Shown piece after piece: positions 26,620 to 35,841 of a stretch of 64,000 nucleotides of DNA (positions within the stretch are counted from its first letter, which is position 1; every line of letters starts with the position of its first letter). Origin of the DNA: Agrococcus sp. ProA11 (GTDB taxonomy: Bacteria > Actinomycetota > Actinomycetes > Actinomycetales > Microbacteriaceae); assembly GCF_039880525.1 (NCBI RefSeq), contig NZ_CP156989.1, positions 62,001-126,000 of the forward strand, written 5' to 3'. Position numbers and translations under genes: made by a program. The notes under the pieces were generated by a model that saw nothing but the letters and a program-made list of their open reading frames with translations, searched no databases and had not been told where the DNA came from.

Positions 26620-28092
26620 GTGCCTGACGACCCGACGATCGCGCTGACCGAGGAGCAGCTGGCGATCGCTGAGCGGATCGAGCAGGGCAACGATCACCTG
26701 TTCATCACCGGCCGCGCCGGCACCGGCAAGTCGACGCTGCTGCGGCACCTCACCGACACCTCGAAGAAGCAGATCATCGTCTGCGCGCCGACCGGGGTCG
26801 CCGCGCTCAACGTCGGCGGCCAGACGATCCACTCGCTGCTGAAGCTGCCGCTGGGCGTCATCGCCGAGGCACCGCTGCGGCAGAGCGCCGAGCTCAAGCG
26901 CATGCTCGGCAAGCTCGATCTGCTCGTGATCGACGAGATCTCGATGGTGAATGCCGACCTGATGGATGCGATCGATCGATCGCTGCGCCAGGCGCGGGGC
27001 GTGCGCTCGGTGGCGTTCGGCGGCGTGCAGGTAGTGATGTTCGGCGACCCGTACCAGCTGGCCCCCGTGCCCGGCGATGCCGAGGAGCGCGCCTACTTCG
27101 CCGACCACTACGACTCGATGTGGTTCTTCGACGCCCGCGTGTGGCGCGAGGAGCGGCTCGAGGTGGTCGAGCTCGTGCACATCCACCGCCAGACCGACCT
27201 GGAGTTCAAGCAGGCACTCAATGCGGTGCGGCACGGCACGGTGACCGCCGAGATCGCCCAGTTGCTCAACGATGCGGGCGCTCGGACGCCTCCCGGCGAC
27301 GACGTGCTGACGCTCGCCACGCGCAACGACACCGTGTCGCGCATCAACTCGCGGGAGCTCGCCCGTCTCTCCGGCAGGTCGAAGACCGCGGTCGCCGAGG
27401 TCTCCGGCGACTTCAGCGGTCGGCAGTACCCGGCGGATGCCGAGCTGCAGCTCAAGATCGGCGCGCAGGTGATGTTCCTGCGCAACGACTCGGCCGGCCG
27501 CTGGGTGAACGGGTCGCTCGGCAAGGTCGTCGACATCGGGGGCACCGTCTGGGTGGAGGTCGATGGCGAGCAGCACGAGGTGGAGCCGGCCGTGTGGGAG
27601 CAGTTCCGCTACTCCTACTCGCCGACGACGAAGGAGATCAAGCGGGATGTGGTCGCCGAGTTCACGCAGTTCCCGCTGCGGCTCGCGTGGGCCGTGACCA
27701 TCCACAAGTCGCAGGGCAAGACCTTCGACCGCGCCGTCGTCGACCTCGGCTCGCGCGCGTTCGCGCCCGGGCAGACCTATGTCGCGCTCTCCCGCCTCAC
27801 GTCGCTCGCCGGCCTCTACCTCACGCGCCCGCTGCAGCCGCGCGACATCATCGTCGACCAGCGCGTGCGCCGCTTCATCCACGAGGTGCGCGAACGCGAT
27901 GCCGCACGCGCCGCTCGAGACGACCTGCGCGACGCCCCGGCACCAGGCGCCTCGAGCGCCTCGGCGACGGGGCCGGCTGCGCAGAGTCCGTCTACGCAGA
28001 GCCCCGCCGCGCCGGCGGAGACCGCCGCCGAGGAGGACACGCGCGATCGCATCGATGCCGGATTCGCGCCGGGCGGGCCCACGCCGTTCTAG
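26620..28092 (+). CDS. PIF1/RecD-like superfamily 1B DNA helicase
   Basis: A 490-residue ATP-dependent helicase. Walker A is GRAGTGKST (31-39), motif Ia APTGVAALNVGGQTIHSLL, Walker B LLVIDEISMVN, motif III MFGDPYQLAPV, and the C-terminal motifs include LAWAVTIHKSQGKTFDRAVV and YVALSRLTSLAGLYL. This order is that of bacterial PIF1-like helicases, which act 5' to 3' on G-quadruplexes and stalled forks. The last 60 residues are a disordered Ala/Ser/Pro-rich tail. It stands alone between an ABC importer and the carotenoid regulator. Confidence 0.92.
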   Translation: MPDDPTIALTEEQLAIAERIEQGNDHLFITGRAGTGKSTLLRHLTDTSKKQIIVCAPTGVAALNVGGQTIHSLLKLPLGVIAEAPLRQSAELKRMLGKLDLLVIDEISMVNADLMDAIDRSLRQARGVRSVAFGGVQVVMFGDPYQLAPVPGDAEERAYFADHYDSMWFFDARVWREERLEVVELVHIHRQTDLEFKQALNAVRHGTVTAEIAQLLNDAGARTPPGDDVLTLATRNDTVSRINSRELARLSGRSKTAVAEVSGDFSGRQYPADAELQLKIGAQVMFLRNDSAGRWVNGSLGKVVDIGGTVWVEVDGEQHEVEPAVWEQFRYSYSPTTKEIKRDVVAEFTQFPLRLAWAVTIHKSQGKTFDRAVVDLGSRAFAPGQTYVALSRLTSLAGLYLTRPLQPRDIIVDQRVRRFIHEVRERDAARAARDDLRDAPAPGASSASATGPAAQSPSTQSPAAPAETAAEEDTRDRIDAGFAPGGPTPF

Positions 28093-28130
28093 CAGGCCGG
28101 GCGCGGCGACATCCGGCGACTGCCGGGCTG

Positions 28131-28700
28131 TCAGGCCGTCTGCGACTCGGCGGCGTGATCGATGACCGGCAGCGCGGCGAGCGCGCGCAGGAACCGCGTC
28201 GCGGCACGACGATCCTCGCTGGTCATTGCCGCCGCCACCGCGAAGCGCCGCGCGTGGTCGCGCCCCACGGTCGCCGTCGCCGCGGCGCGCGTGTGCTCCG
28301 TGACGACGAGCGAGAGCGCCCGGCGGTCGGTCGGGTGCTGCGACCGACGGATGTGGCCGGCGCGCTCGAGCCGGTCCAGCAGCTTCGTCACCGACGGCCC
28401 CGTGATCCCCAGGTGCGCGGCGAGCATGGTCGATGTGACGACGCTGCCGTCGCGCGTCACGGCCATGATGAAGCGGATCGCCCGCATGTCGTTCTCGCCC
28501 AGCTGCATGAAGCGGCGGCCCGCAGCGCTGTGCTCCTCGGCGACCTCGTGCCAGCTGCGCAGCGAGTGGAAGAGATCGACGATCTCCTCCACGTCGTCGT
28601 CGCCGAGACCCAGCTCGGTCACGAGCTGCGAGGTGGCGTCCATCCGGCGCGGATCGAGCATCGCGCGCTCGCGTGCGTGCTGCGGCGGCGTGCGGGTCAT
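28131..28700 (-). CDS. crtR: MarR-family regulator of the carotenoid operon (CrtR-like)
   Basis: A 189-residue MarR protein: a dimerisation helix (DDDVEEIVDLFHSLRSWHEV), the winged helix-turn-helix (LAAHLGITGPSVTKLLDRLE) and the wing (GHIRRSQHPTDRRALSLVVT). It is transcribed away from idi/crtE with only 60 bp between. In Corynebacterium glutamicum a MarR-type CrtR in the same position represses the crt operon and is released by geranylgeranyl-PP; equivalence here is inferred from position and family. Its own start has TAGGAT six bases upstream, so it may be leaderless and self-controlled. Confidence 0.85.
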   Translation of the reverse strand: MTRTPPQHARERAMLDPRRMDATSQLVTELGLGDDDVEEIVDLFHSLRSWHEVAEEHSAAGRRFMQLGENDMRAIRFIMAVTRDGSVVTSTMLAAHLGITGPSVTKLLDRLERAGHIRRSQHPTDRRALSLVVTEHTRAAATATVGRDHARRFAVAAAMTSEDRRAATRFLRALAALPVIDHAAESQTA

Positions 28701-28706
28701 GCCCTC

Positions 28707-28712
28707 ATCCTA
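28707..28712 (-). promoter_or_regulatory. -10 element TAGGAT of the MarR gene
   Basis: On the minus strand TAGGAT is followed by 6 nt and then ATG 28700. The facing idi gene has TAGGCT at the same distance, so the two genes have near-mirror leaderless promoters. Confidence 0.5.
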
Positions 28713-28748
28713 GGCGCGTGACTCATTATTGCCTTGGCTAAGTATTGC
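28713..28748. promoter_or_regulatory. Shared control region of crtR and the crt operon
   Basis: This AT-richer stretch between the two -10 hexamers holds CTTGGCTAAG (28733-28742), an imperfect palindrome of a kind MarR proteins bind, and TTGCCT (28729-28734), a possible -35 for idi although its spacing to TAGGCT is short (14 bp). The 60-bp gap leaves little room, so one bound MarR dimer could block both promoters. Confidence 0.4.
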
Positions 28749-28754
28749 TAGGCT
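28749..28754 (+). promoter_or_regulatory. -10 element TAGGCT of the crt operon
   Basis: TAGGCT ends 6 nt before ATG 28761 (idi). This is the only promoter-like element found before the ten-gene run ending at 37161. Confidence 0.55.
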
Positions 28755-28760
28755 GTCTAC

Positions 28761-29309
28761 ATGTCGCCCGCGCCCATCGCCGCACCCGAGCTCGTGATCC
28801 TGCTCGACGACGACGGCCAGCCGATCGGCACCGCCGACAAGGCCACGGTCCACAGCACCACGACGCCCTACCATCAGGCCTTCTCCTGCCATGTGCTCGA
28901 TGCGGATGGGCGGATGCTCGTGACGCGTCGCGCGCTCGGCAAGGTCGCGTGGCCCGGGGTGTGGACGAACGCGTGCTGCGGGCATCCGGCGCCCGACGAG
29001 CCCTTGGAGGCCGCGGTGCGCCGCCGACTCGAGCAGGAGCTCGGCGCGGTCGCCGACGAGCTGGAGCTCGTGCTGCCCGACTTCAGCTACCGCGCGGTCG
29101 ATCCGAGCGGGATCGTCGAGCACGAGCAGTGCCCGGTGTTCTTCGCCCGGGTGACCGGGTCGCTGCAGCCGCACCCGGATGAGGTCGTGGAGTTCGAGTG
29201 GGTGGAGCCTGAGCGGCTCGGCGTGGCCATCCGCGCGACGCCCTGGGCGTTCAGCCCGTGGCTGGTGCTGCAGGCCGAGCAGCTGCCGGCGCTCGCGGGG
29301 GCATCGTGA
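28761..29309 (+). CDS. idi: Isopentenyl-diphosphate delta-isomerase, type I
   Basis: Interconverts IPP and DMAPP, supplying the allylic primer for CrtE. The 182-residue NUDIX-fold protein has the catalytic cysteine in WTNACCGHP (Cys72/73 region), metal and catalytic glutamates in AVRRRLEQELG and VEHEQCPVFFARV, and the YHQAFSCHVLD strand. First gene of the carotenoid operon; its TGA overlaps the crtE GTG (29306-29309). Confidence 0.95.
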   Translation: MSPAPIAAPELVILLDDDGQPIGTADKATVHSTTTPYHQAFSCHVLDADGRMLVTRRALGKVAWPGVWTNACCGHPAPDEPLEAAVRRRLEQELGAVADELELVLPDFSYRAVDPSGIVEHEQCPVFFARVTGSLQPHPDEVVEFEWVEPERLGVAIRATPWAFSPWLVLQAEQLPALAGAS

Positions 29310-30325
29310 TCCCGGTCGAGGAGCCGACGCTGCTCGCCGAGGTCGAGGAGTGCATTCGGCAGCTCGCGACCCCGACCGCCTCGCACCCCGTGCAGCTGGC
29401 GGCCTCCCACGCGGTGCACGGCGGCAAGCTGCTGCGACCGCGCCTCGTGATCGCGGCAGCCGGAGAGCGCGGCGATCGCGAAGCCGTGGTGCTCACGGCG
29501 GCGGCGATCGAGCTGCTGCATGCTGCGCTGCTGGTGCACGACGATGTGATCGACGACGACGACGATCGCCGGGGCGTGGCGTCGGTCGCGCGCGCCTCCC
29601 GCGAGGCGGCCGCCGCCTCGGGCATCACCGCGCGCGTCGCGGCACGGCTCGGCCTCACCACCGCGATCGTGGCGGGCGACGCGCTGCTCGTCCGCGCGCT
29701 CGCGGCGATCGCGCGCCTCGACGTCCCGCTCGAGGTGCGCGTGCAGCTGGTCGACATCATCGAGCGCGCAATGCTCCGCGCCGCCGAGAGCGAGCACGAT
29801 GACGTGCTGCTGGCGGGGCGCGAAGCCGATGAGGGCGTGATCCAGCGGGTGCTGGAGGGCAAGACGGCCGACTACTCCTTCCGCGCGCCGCTCGAGCTCG
29901 GTGCCGTGCTCGGAGGTCGCAGCCCGGCCGCGATCGCAGCACTCGGCGAGATCGGCCTGCGCTTGGGCGTGCTCTACCAGCTGCGCGACGACGTGCTGGG
30001 CGTCTTCGGCGACGAGCAGCACACCGGCAAGAGCGTGCTCAGCGACATCCGCGCCGGCACCCCGACGCTGCTCTCGGCCCTCGCGCGTCGCGACCCGTCG
30101 TGGGAGCGCATCGCGAGCGACTACGGCGATCCCGCCGCCGACGCCGACGCCGCCGAGCGCGTGCGGCGGGTACTGCGCGAGAGCGGCGCGCTCGCGTCGA
30201 TCGAGCAGCGCATCGGCGAGGGCAGCGCGACGCTGCGGAGCCTGATCGACGTGGCCCCGGTCGACGAGGCGCTGCGGGCCGAGCTGCGGCAGATCCTCGA
30301 GCGCTGCGTGGAGCGCACCCGATGA
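29306..30325 (+). CDS. crtE: Geranylgeranyl diphosphate synthase
   Basis: A 339-residue prenyltransferase making the C20 precursor of phytoene. The first aspartate-rich motif is DDVIDDDDDRRG (79-90) and the second is LRDDVLGVFGDE; GGKLLRPRL near residue 39 binds diphosphate. GTG 29306 is used because it overlaps the idi stop, and the longer frame upstream encodes idi in another frame. The ADEGVIQRVLEGKTADYSF stretch is a typical inter-helix segment. It ends in an ATGA overlap with crtB. Confidence 0.94.
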   Translation: MIPVEEPTLLAEVEECIRQLATPTASHPVQLAASHAVHGGKLLRPRLVIAAAGERGDREAVVLTAAAIELLHAALLVHDDVIDDDDDRRGVASVARASREAAAASGITARVAARLGLTTAIVAGDALLVRALAAIARLDVPLEVRVQLVDIIERAMLRAAESEHDDVLLAGREADEGVIQRVLEGKTADYSFRAPLELGAVLGGRSPAAIAALGEIGLRLGVLYQLRDDVLGVFGDEQHTGKSVLSDIRAGTPTLLSALARRDPSWERIASDYGDPAADADAAERVRRVLRESGALASIEQRIGEGSATLRSLIDVAPVDEALRAELRQILERCVERTR

Positions 30326-31230
30326 CCGGGCTCGAGCTCTACTCCGCCACCGCCCGGCGCGCGAGCGGGGCCGTCATCAGCGCATACTCCAGCTCCTTCG
30401 GGCTCGCGAGCCGGCTGCTGCCGCCGGGCATGCGCGGCGACATCGAGACGGTCTACGCGCTGGTGCGGGTCGCCGACGAGATCGTCGATGGCCCGGGCGC
30501 CGAGGCGGGACTCGACACCGCGGCGTGCGGCGAGGTGCTTGACGCCTTCGAGCGCGAGGTCATGCGCGCCATGCGCACGGGCTTCAGCGCCGATCTGGTC
30601 GTGCACGCCTTCGCGGAGACGGCTCGCCGGGTCGGCATCGACGAGGGCCAGACGGCGCCGTTCTTCGCCGCCATGCGCCGCGATCTCGAGCCGGTCACGT
30701 TCCAGGACGAGCGCGAGCTGCGCAGGTATGTCTATGGGTCGGCCGAGGTCGTCGGGCTCATGTGCGTGCGGTGCTTCCTCGGCGGTCGCACGCTGCCGGA
30801 CGCGCAGGCCCGCACGGTCGCTCGCGGCGCCCGCGCGCTCGGCCGCGCGTTCCAGGTCGTCAACTTCCTGCGCGACCTCGGTGCGGACGCCGACACGCTC
30901 GGCCGCGCCTACCTTCCTGGCGTGGATCCCGTCCATCCCACCGATGCCGCGATCGGTCGCGTGCTCGATGGCCTGGACGGCGATCTGCGCATCGCTCGGG
31001 CAACCATCGAGCTGCTGCCGCGCGAGGCGCGGCCCGCCGTGATCGCCGCGCACGACATCTTCGCGGCGCTCGCCCGACGGATCCGCGCGACGCCCGCCGC
31101 CCAGCTGCCGCATCGCCGTATCAGCGTGCCGAAGCTCGAGAAGGCGGGCATCGTCTCGCGTGCGGCGCTCGGCGCCGGCATCGCTCGAGCCTCCGCATCC
31201 CGCCCGATGCCGACGGCGGCCTCACGATGA
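30322..31230 (+). CDS. crtB: Phytoene synthase
   Basis: Condenses two geranylgeranyl-PP to 15-cis-phytoene. In the 302-residue protein the first metal motif is DEIVD (52-56) in YALVRVADEIVDG, and the second is NFLRDLGAD (181-189); YSSSFGLASRLLP near the N-terminus is the usual squalene/phytoene-synthase start. Normal length. Coupled to crtE and crtI through four-base overlaps. Confidence 0.95.
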   Translation: MTGLELYSATARRASGAVISAYSSSFGLASRLLPPGMRGDIETVYALVRVADEIVDGPGAEAGLDTAACGEVLDAFEREVMRAMRTGFSADLVVHAFAETARRVGIDEGQTAPFFAAMRRDLEPVTFQDERELRRYVYGSAEVVGLMCVRCFLGGRTLPDAQARTVARGARALGRAFQVVNFLRDLGADADTLGRAYLPGVDPVHPTDAAIGRVLDGLDGDLRIARATIELLPREARPAVIAAHDIFAALARRIRATPAAQLPHRRISVPKLEKAGIVSRAALGAGIARASASRPMPTAASR

Positions 31231-32798
31231 GTCGCATCGTCGTCATCGGCGGCGGCGTCGCCGGCATCACCTCGGCCGGGCTGCTCGCGCGCGACGGGCA
31301 CGACGTGACGCTGCTCGAGCGCCGGCCCGAGCTCGGCGGCCGCGCCGGCGCCTGGCGCTCGCGGGGCTTCACCTTCGACACCGGGCCGTCCTGGATGCTC
31401 ATGCGCGAGCCGTACGAGCATGCGTTCCGCATGCTCGGGTCGACGCTCGAGCGCGAGCTCGAGATCGGGCGCCTGGATCCCGCCTACCGCGTGCTGTTCG
31501 AGGGCGAGTGCGAGCCCTTCGAGGTCTCCGGCGACGTCGAGACCACCATCGAGCGCTTCGAGGCCATCGAGCCCGGTGCTGGCGACCGGCTGCGACGCTA
31601 CCTTCGCTCCGCGACCGAGACGGCGACGCTCGCGACCGGTGGACTGCTCTCCAACCGCTTCGACTCGGTCGGCTCGTTCCTGGGCCTCGGGCTGACGCGG
31701 CGGGTGCCGACGCTCACGCGCCTGCTGCTGCAGTCGCTCGAATCGCGCGTGGCGCGGGTCGTGCGCGATCCGCGCCTGCGACAGGTGCTCGGCTACCCCG
31801 CGGTGTTCCTCGGCACGGAGCCCCGGTCGGCGCCCTCGATGTACCACCTGATGAGCCACTTCGACCTCGTCGAGGGCGTCTGGTACCCGATGGGCGGCTT
31901 CACGAAGATCGTGGATGCGCTCGCGCGGCTTGCCGCGGAGGCGGGAGCCACGCTCCGCACCGGCGTCGGCGTGCGCCGCATCCTCGTCGAGGACGGCACG
32001 GCGCGCGGCGTCGAGCTCGACGACGGCGAGCGGATCGACGCCGACATCGTGGTCTCGGCCGTCGACGGCCATGCGACTGACACGCGACTGCTGGCGCAGG
32101 TGCCGAGCGTCGCGCGCCGGGGCCCACGCCGCTGGGCCGCCAGGGTCGCCGGGCCATCCGCCGTGCTCGTGATGCTCGGCGTCGACGGGCCGCTGCCGCA
32201 GCTGAGCCACCACACGCTGCTGTTCGCGAAGGACTGGCAGAGCGGCTTCGACCGGATCTTCGGCGCGGAGCCCGAGCGCGCGATCGACGGGGTCACCGAT
32301 CCCGCCTCGCTGTACGTCAGCCGCACCTCCGCCACCGACCCCTCGGTCGCACCCGCGGGGCAGGAGGCGCTGTTCGTGCTGGTGCCCGTGCGCCCCGACA
32401 TCCGGCTCGGGGCCGGCGGCATCGACGGCGCCGGCGACCCCGATGTCGAGCTGGTCGCCGATCGGGCGATCGCGCAGATCGCCGAGTGGACGGGCATCGA
32501 CGACCTCGCGAGCCGCATCGTCACGCGGCGCACCATCGGCCCCGCCGACTTCGCGAGCGACTTCGACTCCTGGCGCGGCACGGCGCTCGGGCCGGCGCAC
32601 ACCCTGCGGCAGAGCGCCATGTTGCGCGGCTCGACCAAGCACTCGGAGGTGCGCGGCCTGCTGCTCGCCGGCGCGACGACCGTGCCGGGCATCGGGGTGC
32701 CGATGTGCCTGCTGTCGGCAGAGCTGGTGGTCAAGCACGTCCGCGGCGATCGATCGACGGGCCCGCTGCAGCCGCTCGACCCCGCGGTGCCGTCGTGA
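31227..32798 (+). CDS. crtI: Phytoene desaturase (lycopene-forming)
   Basis: A 523-residue FAD-dependent desaturase. The dinucleotide-binding N-terminus is VVIGGGVAGITSAGLLARDG followed by LLERRPELGGRAGAW; the C-terminal FAD motif is LLLAGATTVPGIGVPMCLLS. FDTGPSWMLM and PSMYHLMSHFDLVEGVWYPM are CrtI-family segments. It should convert phytoene to lycopene, the substrate for the elongase encoded next. The stop TGA overlaps the crtYe ATG as TGATG. Confidence 0.95.
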   Translation: MSRIVVIGGGVAGITSAGLLARDGHDVTLLERRPELGGRAGAWRSRGFTFDTGPSWMLMREPYEHAFRMLGSTLERELEIGRLDPAYRVLFEGECEPFEVSGDVETTIERFEAIEPGAGDRLRRYLRSATETATLATGGLLSNRFDSVGSFLGLGLTRRVPTLTRLLLQSLESRVARVVRDPRLRQVLGYPAVFLGTEPRSAPSMYHLMSHFDLVEGVWYPMGGFTKIVDALARLAAEAGATLRTGVGVRRILVEDGTARGVELDDGERIDADIVVSAVDGHATDTRLLAQVPSVARRGPRRWAARVAGPSAVLVMLGVDGPLPQLSHHTLLFAKDWQSGFDRIFGAEPERAIDGVTDPASLYVSRTSATDPSVAPAGQEALFVLVPVRPDIRLGAGGIDGAGDPDVELVADRAIAQIAEWTGIDDLASRIVTRRTIGPADFASDFDSWRGTALGPAHTLRQSAMLRGSTKHSEVRGLLLAGATTVPGIGVPMCLLSAELVVKHVRGDRSTGPLQPLDPAVPS

Positions 32799-33124
32799 TG
32801 CTCGCCTACCTCGGCGCCCTGCTGCTCGCGGCGCTCGGCACCGGCGCGATCGACGCGCGTTGGCGGCTGGCGATGTTCCGCGACACCGGCCGGGCGCTTG
32901 CGGCGGTCGGGGCCACGGCCCTGCTGCTGCTGCTGATCGACCTCGCGGGCATCGCCACCGGCAACTTCCGGCTCGGCGCCTCCCCGTGGATGACCGGCAT
33001 CGAGGTGCTGCCGCACCTGCCCATCGAGGAGCTCGTCTTCATCGTCTTCCTCGCCTACGTCTCGCTCGTGGCCTTCGCCGGAGCCGAGCGCCTGCTGGCG
33101 GCCAGGCAGGAGCGCCGCGCATGA
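32798..33124 (+). CDS. crtYe: Heterodimeric C50 carotenoid cyclase subunit, CrtYe type
   Basis: A 108-residue membrane protein with three helices; HLPIEELVFIVFLAYVSLV carries the PxE(E/D) motif of the split lycopene-cyclase family. With CrtYf it should cyclise the ends of the C50 product of CrtEb. ATG 32798 is chosen; GTG 32795 is one codon earlier and equally close to the crtI stop. The ring type (epsilon as in decaprenoxanthin, gamma as in sarcinaxanthin, or beta) cannot be read from sequence by eye. Confidence 0.88.
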   Translation: MLAYLGALLLAALGTGAIDARWRLAMFRDTGRALAAVGATALLLLLIDLAGIATGNFRLGASPWMTGIEVLPHLPIEELVFIVFLAYVSLVAFAGAERLLAARQERRA

Positions 33125-33453
33125 GCTACGCCCTGCTGCTCGCCGCACCGCTGCTGGCCACGGCGATCCTGGCCGTCAGCACCCTGCGCAGCGACCGCCG
33201 CGGCTGGGCCGCGCTCGCGCTGGCGGCCGCCGCGGTGCTCACGCTCACGGTCGCCTTCGACTCCCTCATGATCGCGATCGACCTGTTCCGCTTCGACGAC
33301 GCGTTGCTGCTCGGGCTGCGGCTGGGGCTGGCGCCGGTCGAGGACCTCGGCTACGCGCTCATCGCGCTCTTCTCCGTCGCCGCTATCTGGCGGCTGCTCG
33401 GCCGGGCGCGAGCGCTCGATGCGGGAACGCGACGGGCGGATGCCGATGCCTGA
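33121..33453 (+). CDS. crtYf: Heterodimeric C50 carotenoid cyclase subunit, CrtYf type
   Basis: A 110-residue partner of CrtYe with three helices; the signature LRLGLAPVEDLGYALIAL has the PxEDxGY motif of this half-cyclase. FDSLMIAIDLFRFDD is the usual second-helix loop. ATG 33121 overlaps the crtYe stop as ATGA; the 3' end overlaps the start of crtEb. Both halves are needed for activity in known systems. Confidence 0.88.
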   Translation: MSYALLLAAPLLATAILAVSTLRSDRRGWAALALAAAAVLTLTVAFDSLMIAIDLFRFDDALLLGLRLGLAPVEDLGYALIALFSVAAIWRLLGRARALDAGTRRADADA

Positions 33454-34360
33454 GCGTCCGCAGCGCACCGCCGGCACCGGCAGCATCCGCCCGGATTCGC
33501 TCGCACGCCGAATGCTGCTCGCGTCGCGACCGGTGAGCTGGATCAACACCGCGTTCCCCTTCGCGGCGGCCATGCTGCTGACGACCGGCGCCATCGACGC
33601 GCGCCTGGTCATCGGCACGCTGTTCTTCCTGGTGCCGTACAACCTCGCGATGTACGGCATCAACGACGTCTTCGACTACGCCTCCGATGCCCAGAACCCG
33701 CGCAAGGGCGGCATCGAGGGTGCGCTGCTGCCGCCCGAGACGCACCGCGCGACGCTCGCGTGGTCGGCGGGCCTGGCGCTGCCGTTCGTCGTCGCGCTCG
33801 TCGTGCTCGGCTCCCCGGCTTCCTGGGCGGTGCTGGCCGTGAGCCTGTTCGCTGTCGTCGCGTACTCGGCCAAGGGGCTGCGCTTCAAGGAGGTGCCGGT
33901 GCTCGACTCGGTCACCTCGAGCACCCACTTCGTCAGCCCTGCCGTCTACGGGCTCGTGCTCGCGGGCGCCGAGTGGACGCCGCAGCTGGTCGCCCTGCTG
34001 GCTGCGTTCTTCTGCTGGGGGATGGCGAGCCACGCGTTCGGCGCGGTGCAGGATGTGCAGCCGGATCGCCAGGCCGGCATCCACTCGATCGCGACCGCGC
34101 TCGGTGCTCGCGGCACGGTGCGGCTCGCCATCGCCCTGTGGGCGGCGGCCGGCGTGCTGATGCTGCTGACGCCCTGGCCGGCCTCGATTGCCGCGGTCAT
34201 CGCCGTGCCCTACCTCGTGCTGGCGGCGCCCTTCTGGAGCGTGCGTGACGACGAGAGCGCGACCGCGAATCGCGGCTGGCGGCGGTTCCTGTGGGTGAAC
34301 TACGTGAGCGGCTTCGTCGTCACGATGGTGAGCATTGCGTGGGCGATGGGAGTGCGATGA
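33440..34360 (+). CDS. crtEb: Lycopene elongase (UbiA-type prenyltransferase)
   Basis: Adds two C5 units to lycopene, giving the C50 backbone. About 306 residues with eight to nine helices. The two Asp motifs of UbiA enzymes are NDVFDYASDAQNPRKGG (from residue 75) and AVQDVQPDRQAGIHSIA. Starts at 33419, 33440 or 33446 are all in frame; 33440 is used, and all overlap crtYf. The ATGA junction with the next gene (34357-34360) keeps the operon coupled. Confidence 0.92.
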   Translation: MPMPERPQRTAGTGSIRPDSLARRMLLASRPVSWINTAFPFAAAMLLTTGAIDARLVIGTLFFLVPYNLAMYGINDVFDYASDAQNPRKGGIEGALLPPETHRATLAWSAGLALPFVVALVVLGSPASWAVLAVSLFAVVAYSAKGLRFKEVPVLDSVTSSTHFVSPAVYGLVLAGAEWTPQLVALLAAFFCWGMASHAFGAVQDVQPDRQAGIHSIATALGARGTVRLAIALWAAAGVLMLLTPWPASIAAVIAVPYLVLAAPFWSVRDDESATANRGWRRFLWVNYVSGFVVTMVSIAWAMGVR

Positions 34361-35841
34361 ACGGCAGACGGATCCTGGTGACCGGTGCGACCGGCTACGT
34401 CGGAGGTCGGCTCGCGCCGCGACTCGTCGATGCGGGCCACGAGGTGCGGGTGCTCGCCCGCGACCCAGGCCGCCTGCGTGGCGCCTCGTGGGCGGACTCG
34501 GTGGAGATCGTGCAGGGCGACCTCGAGGTGCAGGGCGACGTCGCTCGCGCGGTCGACGGGGTCGACGTGGTCTTCCACCTCGTGCACGCGATGGCGGCCG
34601 GCGGGGACTTCGCGAGCGCCGAGCTCGAGCAGGCACGGCACGTCGCGACGGCGGCCAAGGCTGCCGGGGTGAGCAGGATCGTCTACCTCTCGGGCCTGCA
34701 CCCCGAGGGCGAGCAGCTCTCGAAGCACCTGGCGTCCCGCGTCGCCGTGGGGGATGCGCTGCTCGCCTCCGGCGTGCCGACGCTGGTGCTCGAGGCGGGC
34801 ATCGTGATCGGCTCGGGCTCGGCATCCTTCGAGATGATCCGACACCTCACCGAGGTGCTGCCCTACATGCCCGCGCCCCGGTGGGTGCGCAACTTCGTGC
34901 AGCCGATCGCCGTGCGCGATGTGCTGCACTACCTGGTCGCGGCCGCGACGGTGCCCGACGACGTGCATGGCGCGTTCGACATCGGTGGGCCGGATGTGCT
35001 GCGCTACGGGCAGGTGATGAACGGCTACGCGCTCGAGGCGGGACTGCCGCAGCGACCGATCGCCCCGCTGCCGGTGCTGACGCCGTGGCTCGCCTCGCAG
35101 TGGGTGAACCTCGTGACGCCGGTGCCGCGAGCGATCGCGATGCCGCTGATCGGCTCGCTGCTGCACGACTGCGTGGTCGAGGAGCGCCGGATCGACGCCG
35201 TCATCCCGCCGCCGGAGGAAGGGCTGATGGGCTATCGCGAGGCCGTGCGGCTCGCGCTCGCGCGCGAGCGGGCCGGCGACATCGAGTCGAGCTGGCGATC
35301 GGCGTCGGCCGCCGGCGCACCGTCCGATCCGCTGCCGAGCGACCCGGCGTGGTCGGGCTCGACGGTCTACGAGGACGCGCGGGAGCGCACGACGAGCGCC
35401 CCGCCCGAGGCGGTGTGGGAGGTGGTCGAGGCCATCGGCGGCGAGCACGGCTGGTACTCGGTGCCGCTGCTATGGAGCCTGCGCGGCATCGCCGACCGAC
35501 TGGTCGGCGGCGTGGGCCTGCGTCGCGGCCGCCGCGACCCGGCGCGGCTGCGCGAGGGCGACACGGTCGACTGGTGGCGCGTCGAGCGCATCGAGCGCGG
35601 CAGCCTGCTGCGCCTGCGCGCCGAGATGAAGGTGCCGGGGCGCGCGTGGATCGAGTTCCGGGTGGAGCCGATCGACAATGGCGGCTCCGAGCGCACGCGC
35701 TACAGCCAGCGCGCGATCTTCCTGCCCAGCGGGCTCACCGGGCGGCTCTACTGGTGGTCGCTGGTGCCCGCGCATCACGTGATCTTCGAGGCGATGGCGG
35801 CGCGCATCGTGGCGGCCGCGGAGGCGAGGGCCGCGGGATGA
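34357..35841 (+). CDS. SDR-type NAD(P)-binding protein fused to SRPBCC/DUF2867 domain
   Basis: A 494-residue fusion. Residues 1-300 are an atypical short-chain dehydrogenase: GATGYVGGRLAPRLVDAG nucleotide-binding loop, GDLEVQGDVARAVDGVDVVF, and IVYLSGLHPEG, without a clear YxxxK. From about residue 345 a DUF2867 domain follows (PPEAVWEVVEAIGGEHGWYS, LREGDTVDWWRVERI), a lipid/pigment-binding-type fold. It lies inside the carotenoid operon with four-base overlaps on both sides, suggesting a role in carotenoid or quinone modification or binding, but the reaction is unknown. Confidence 0.82.
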   Translation: MNGRRILVTGATGYVGGRLAPRLVDAGHEVRVLARDPGRLRGASWADSVEIVQGDLEVQGDVARAVDGVDVVFHLVHAMAAGGDFASAELEQARHVATAAKAAGVSRIVYLSGLHPEGEQLSKHLASRVAVGDALLASGVPTLVLEAGIVIGSGSASFEMIRHLTEVLPYMPAPRWVRNFVQPIAVRDVLHYLVAAATVPDDVHGAFDIGGPDVLRYGQVMNGYALEAGLPQRPIAPLPVLTPWLASQWVNLVTPVPRAIAMPLIGSLLHDCVVEERRIDAVIPPPEEGLMGYREAVRLALARERAGDIESSWRSASAAGAPSDPLPSDPAWSGSTVYEDARERTTSAPPEAVWEVVEAIGGEHGWYSVPLLWSLRGIADRLVGGVGLRRGRRDPARLREGDTVDWWRVERIERGSLLRLRAEMKVPGRAWIEFRVEPIDNGGSERTRYSQRAIFLPSGLTGRLYWWSLVPAHHVIFEAMAARIVAAAEARAAG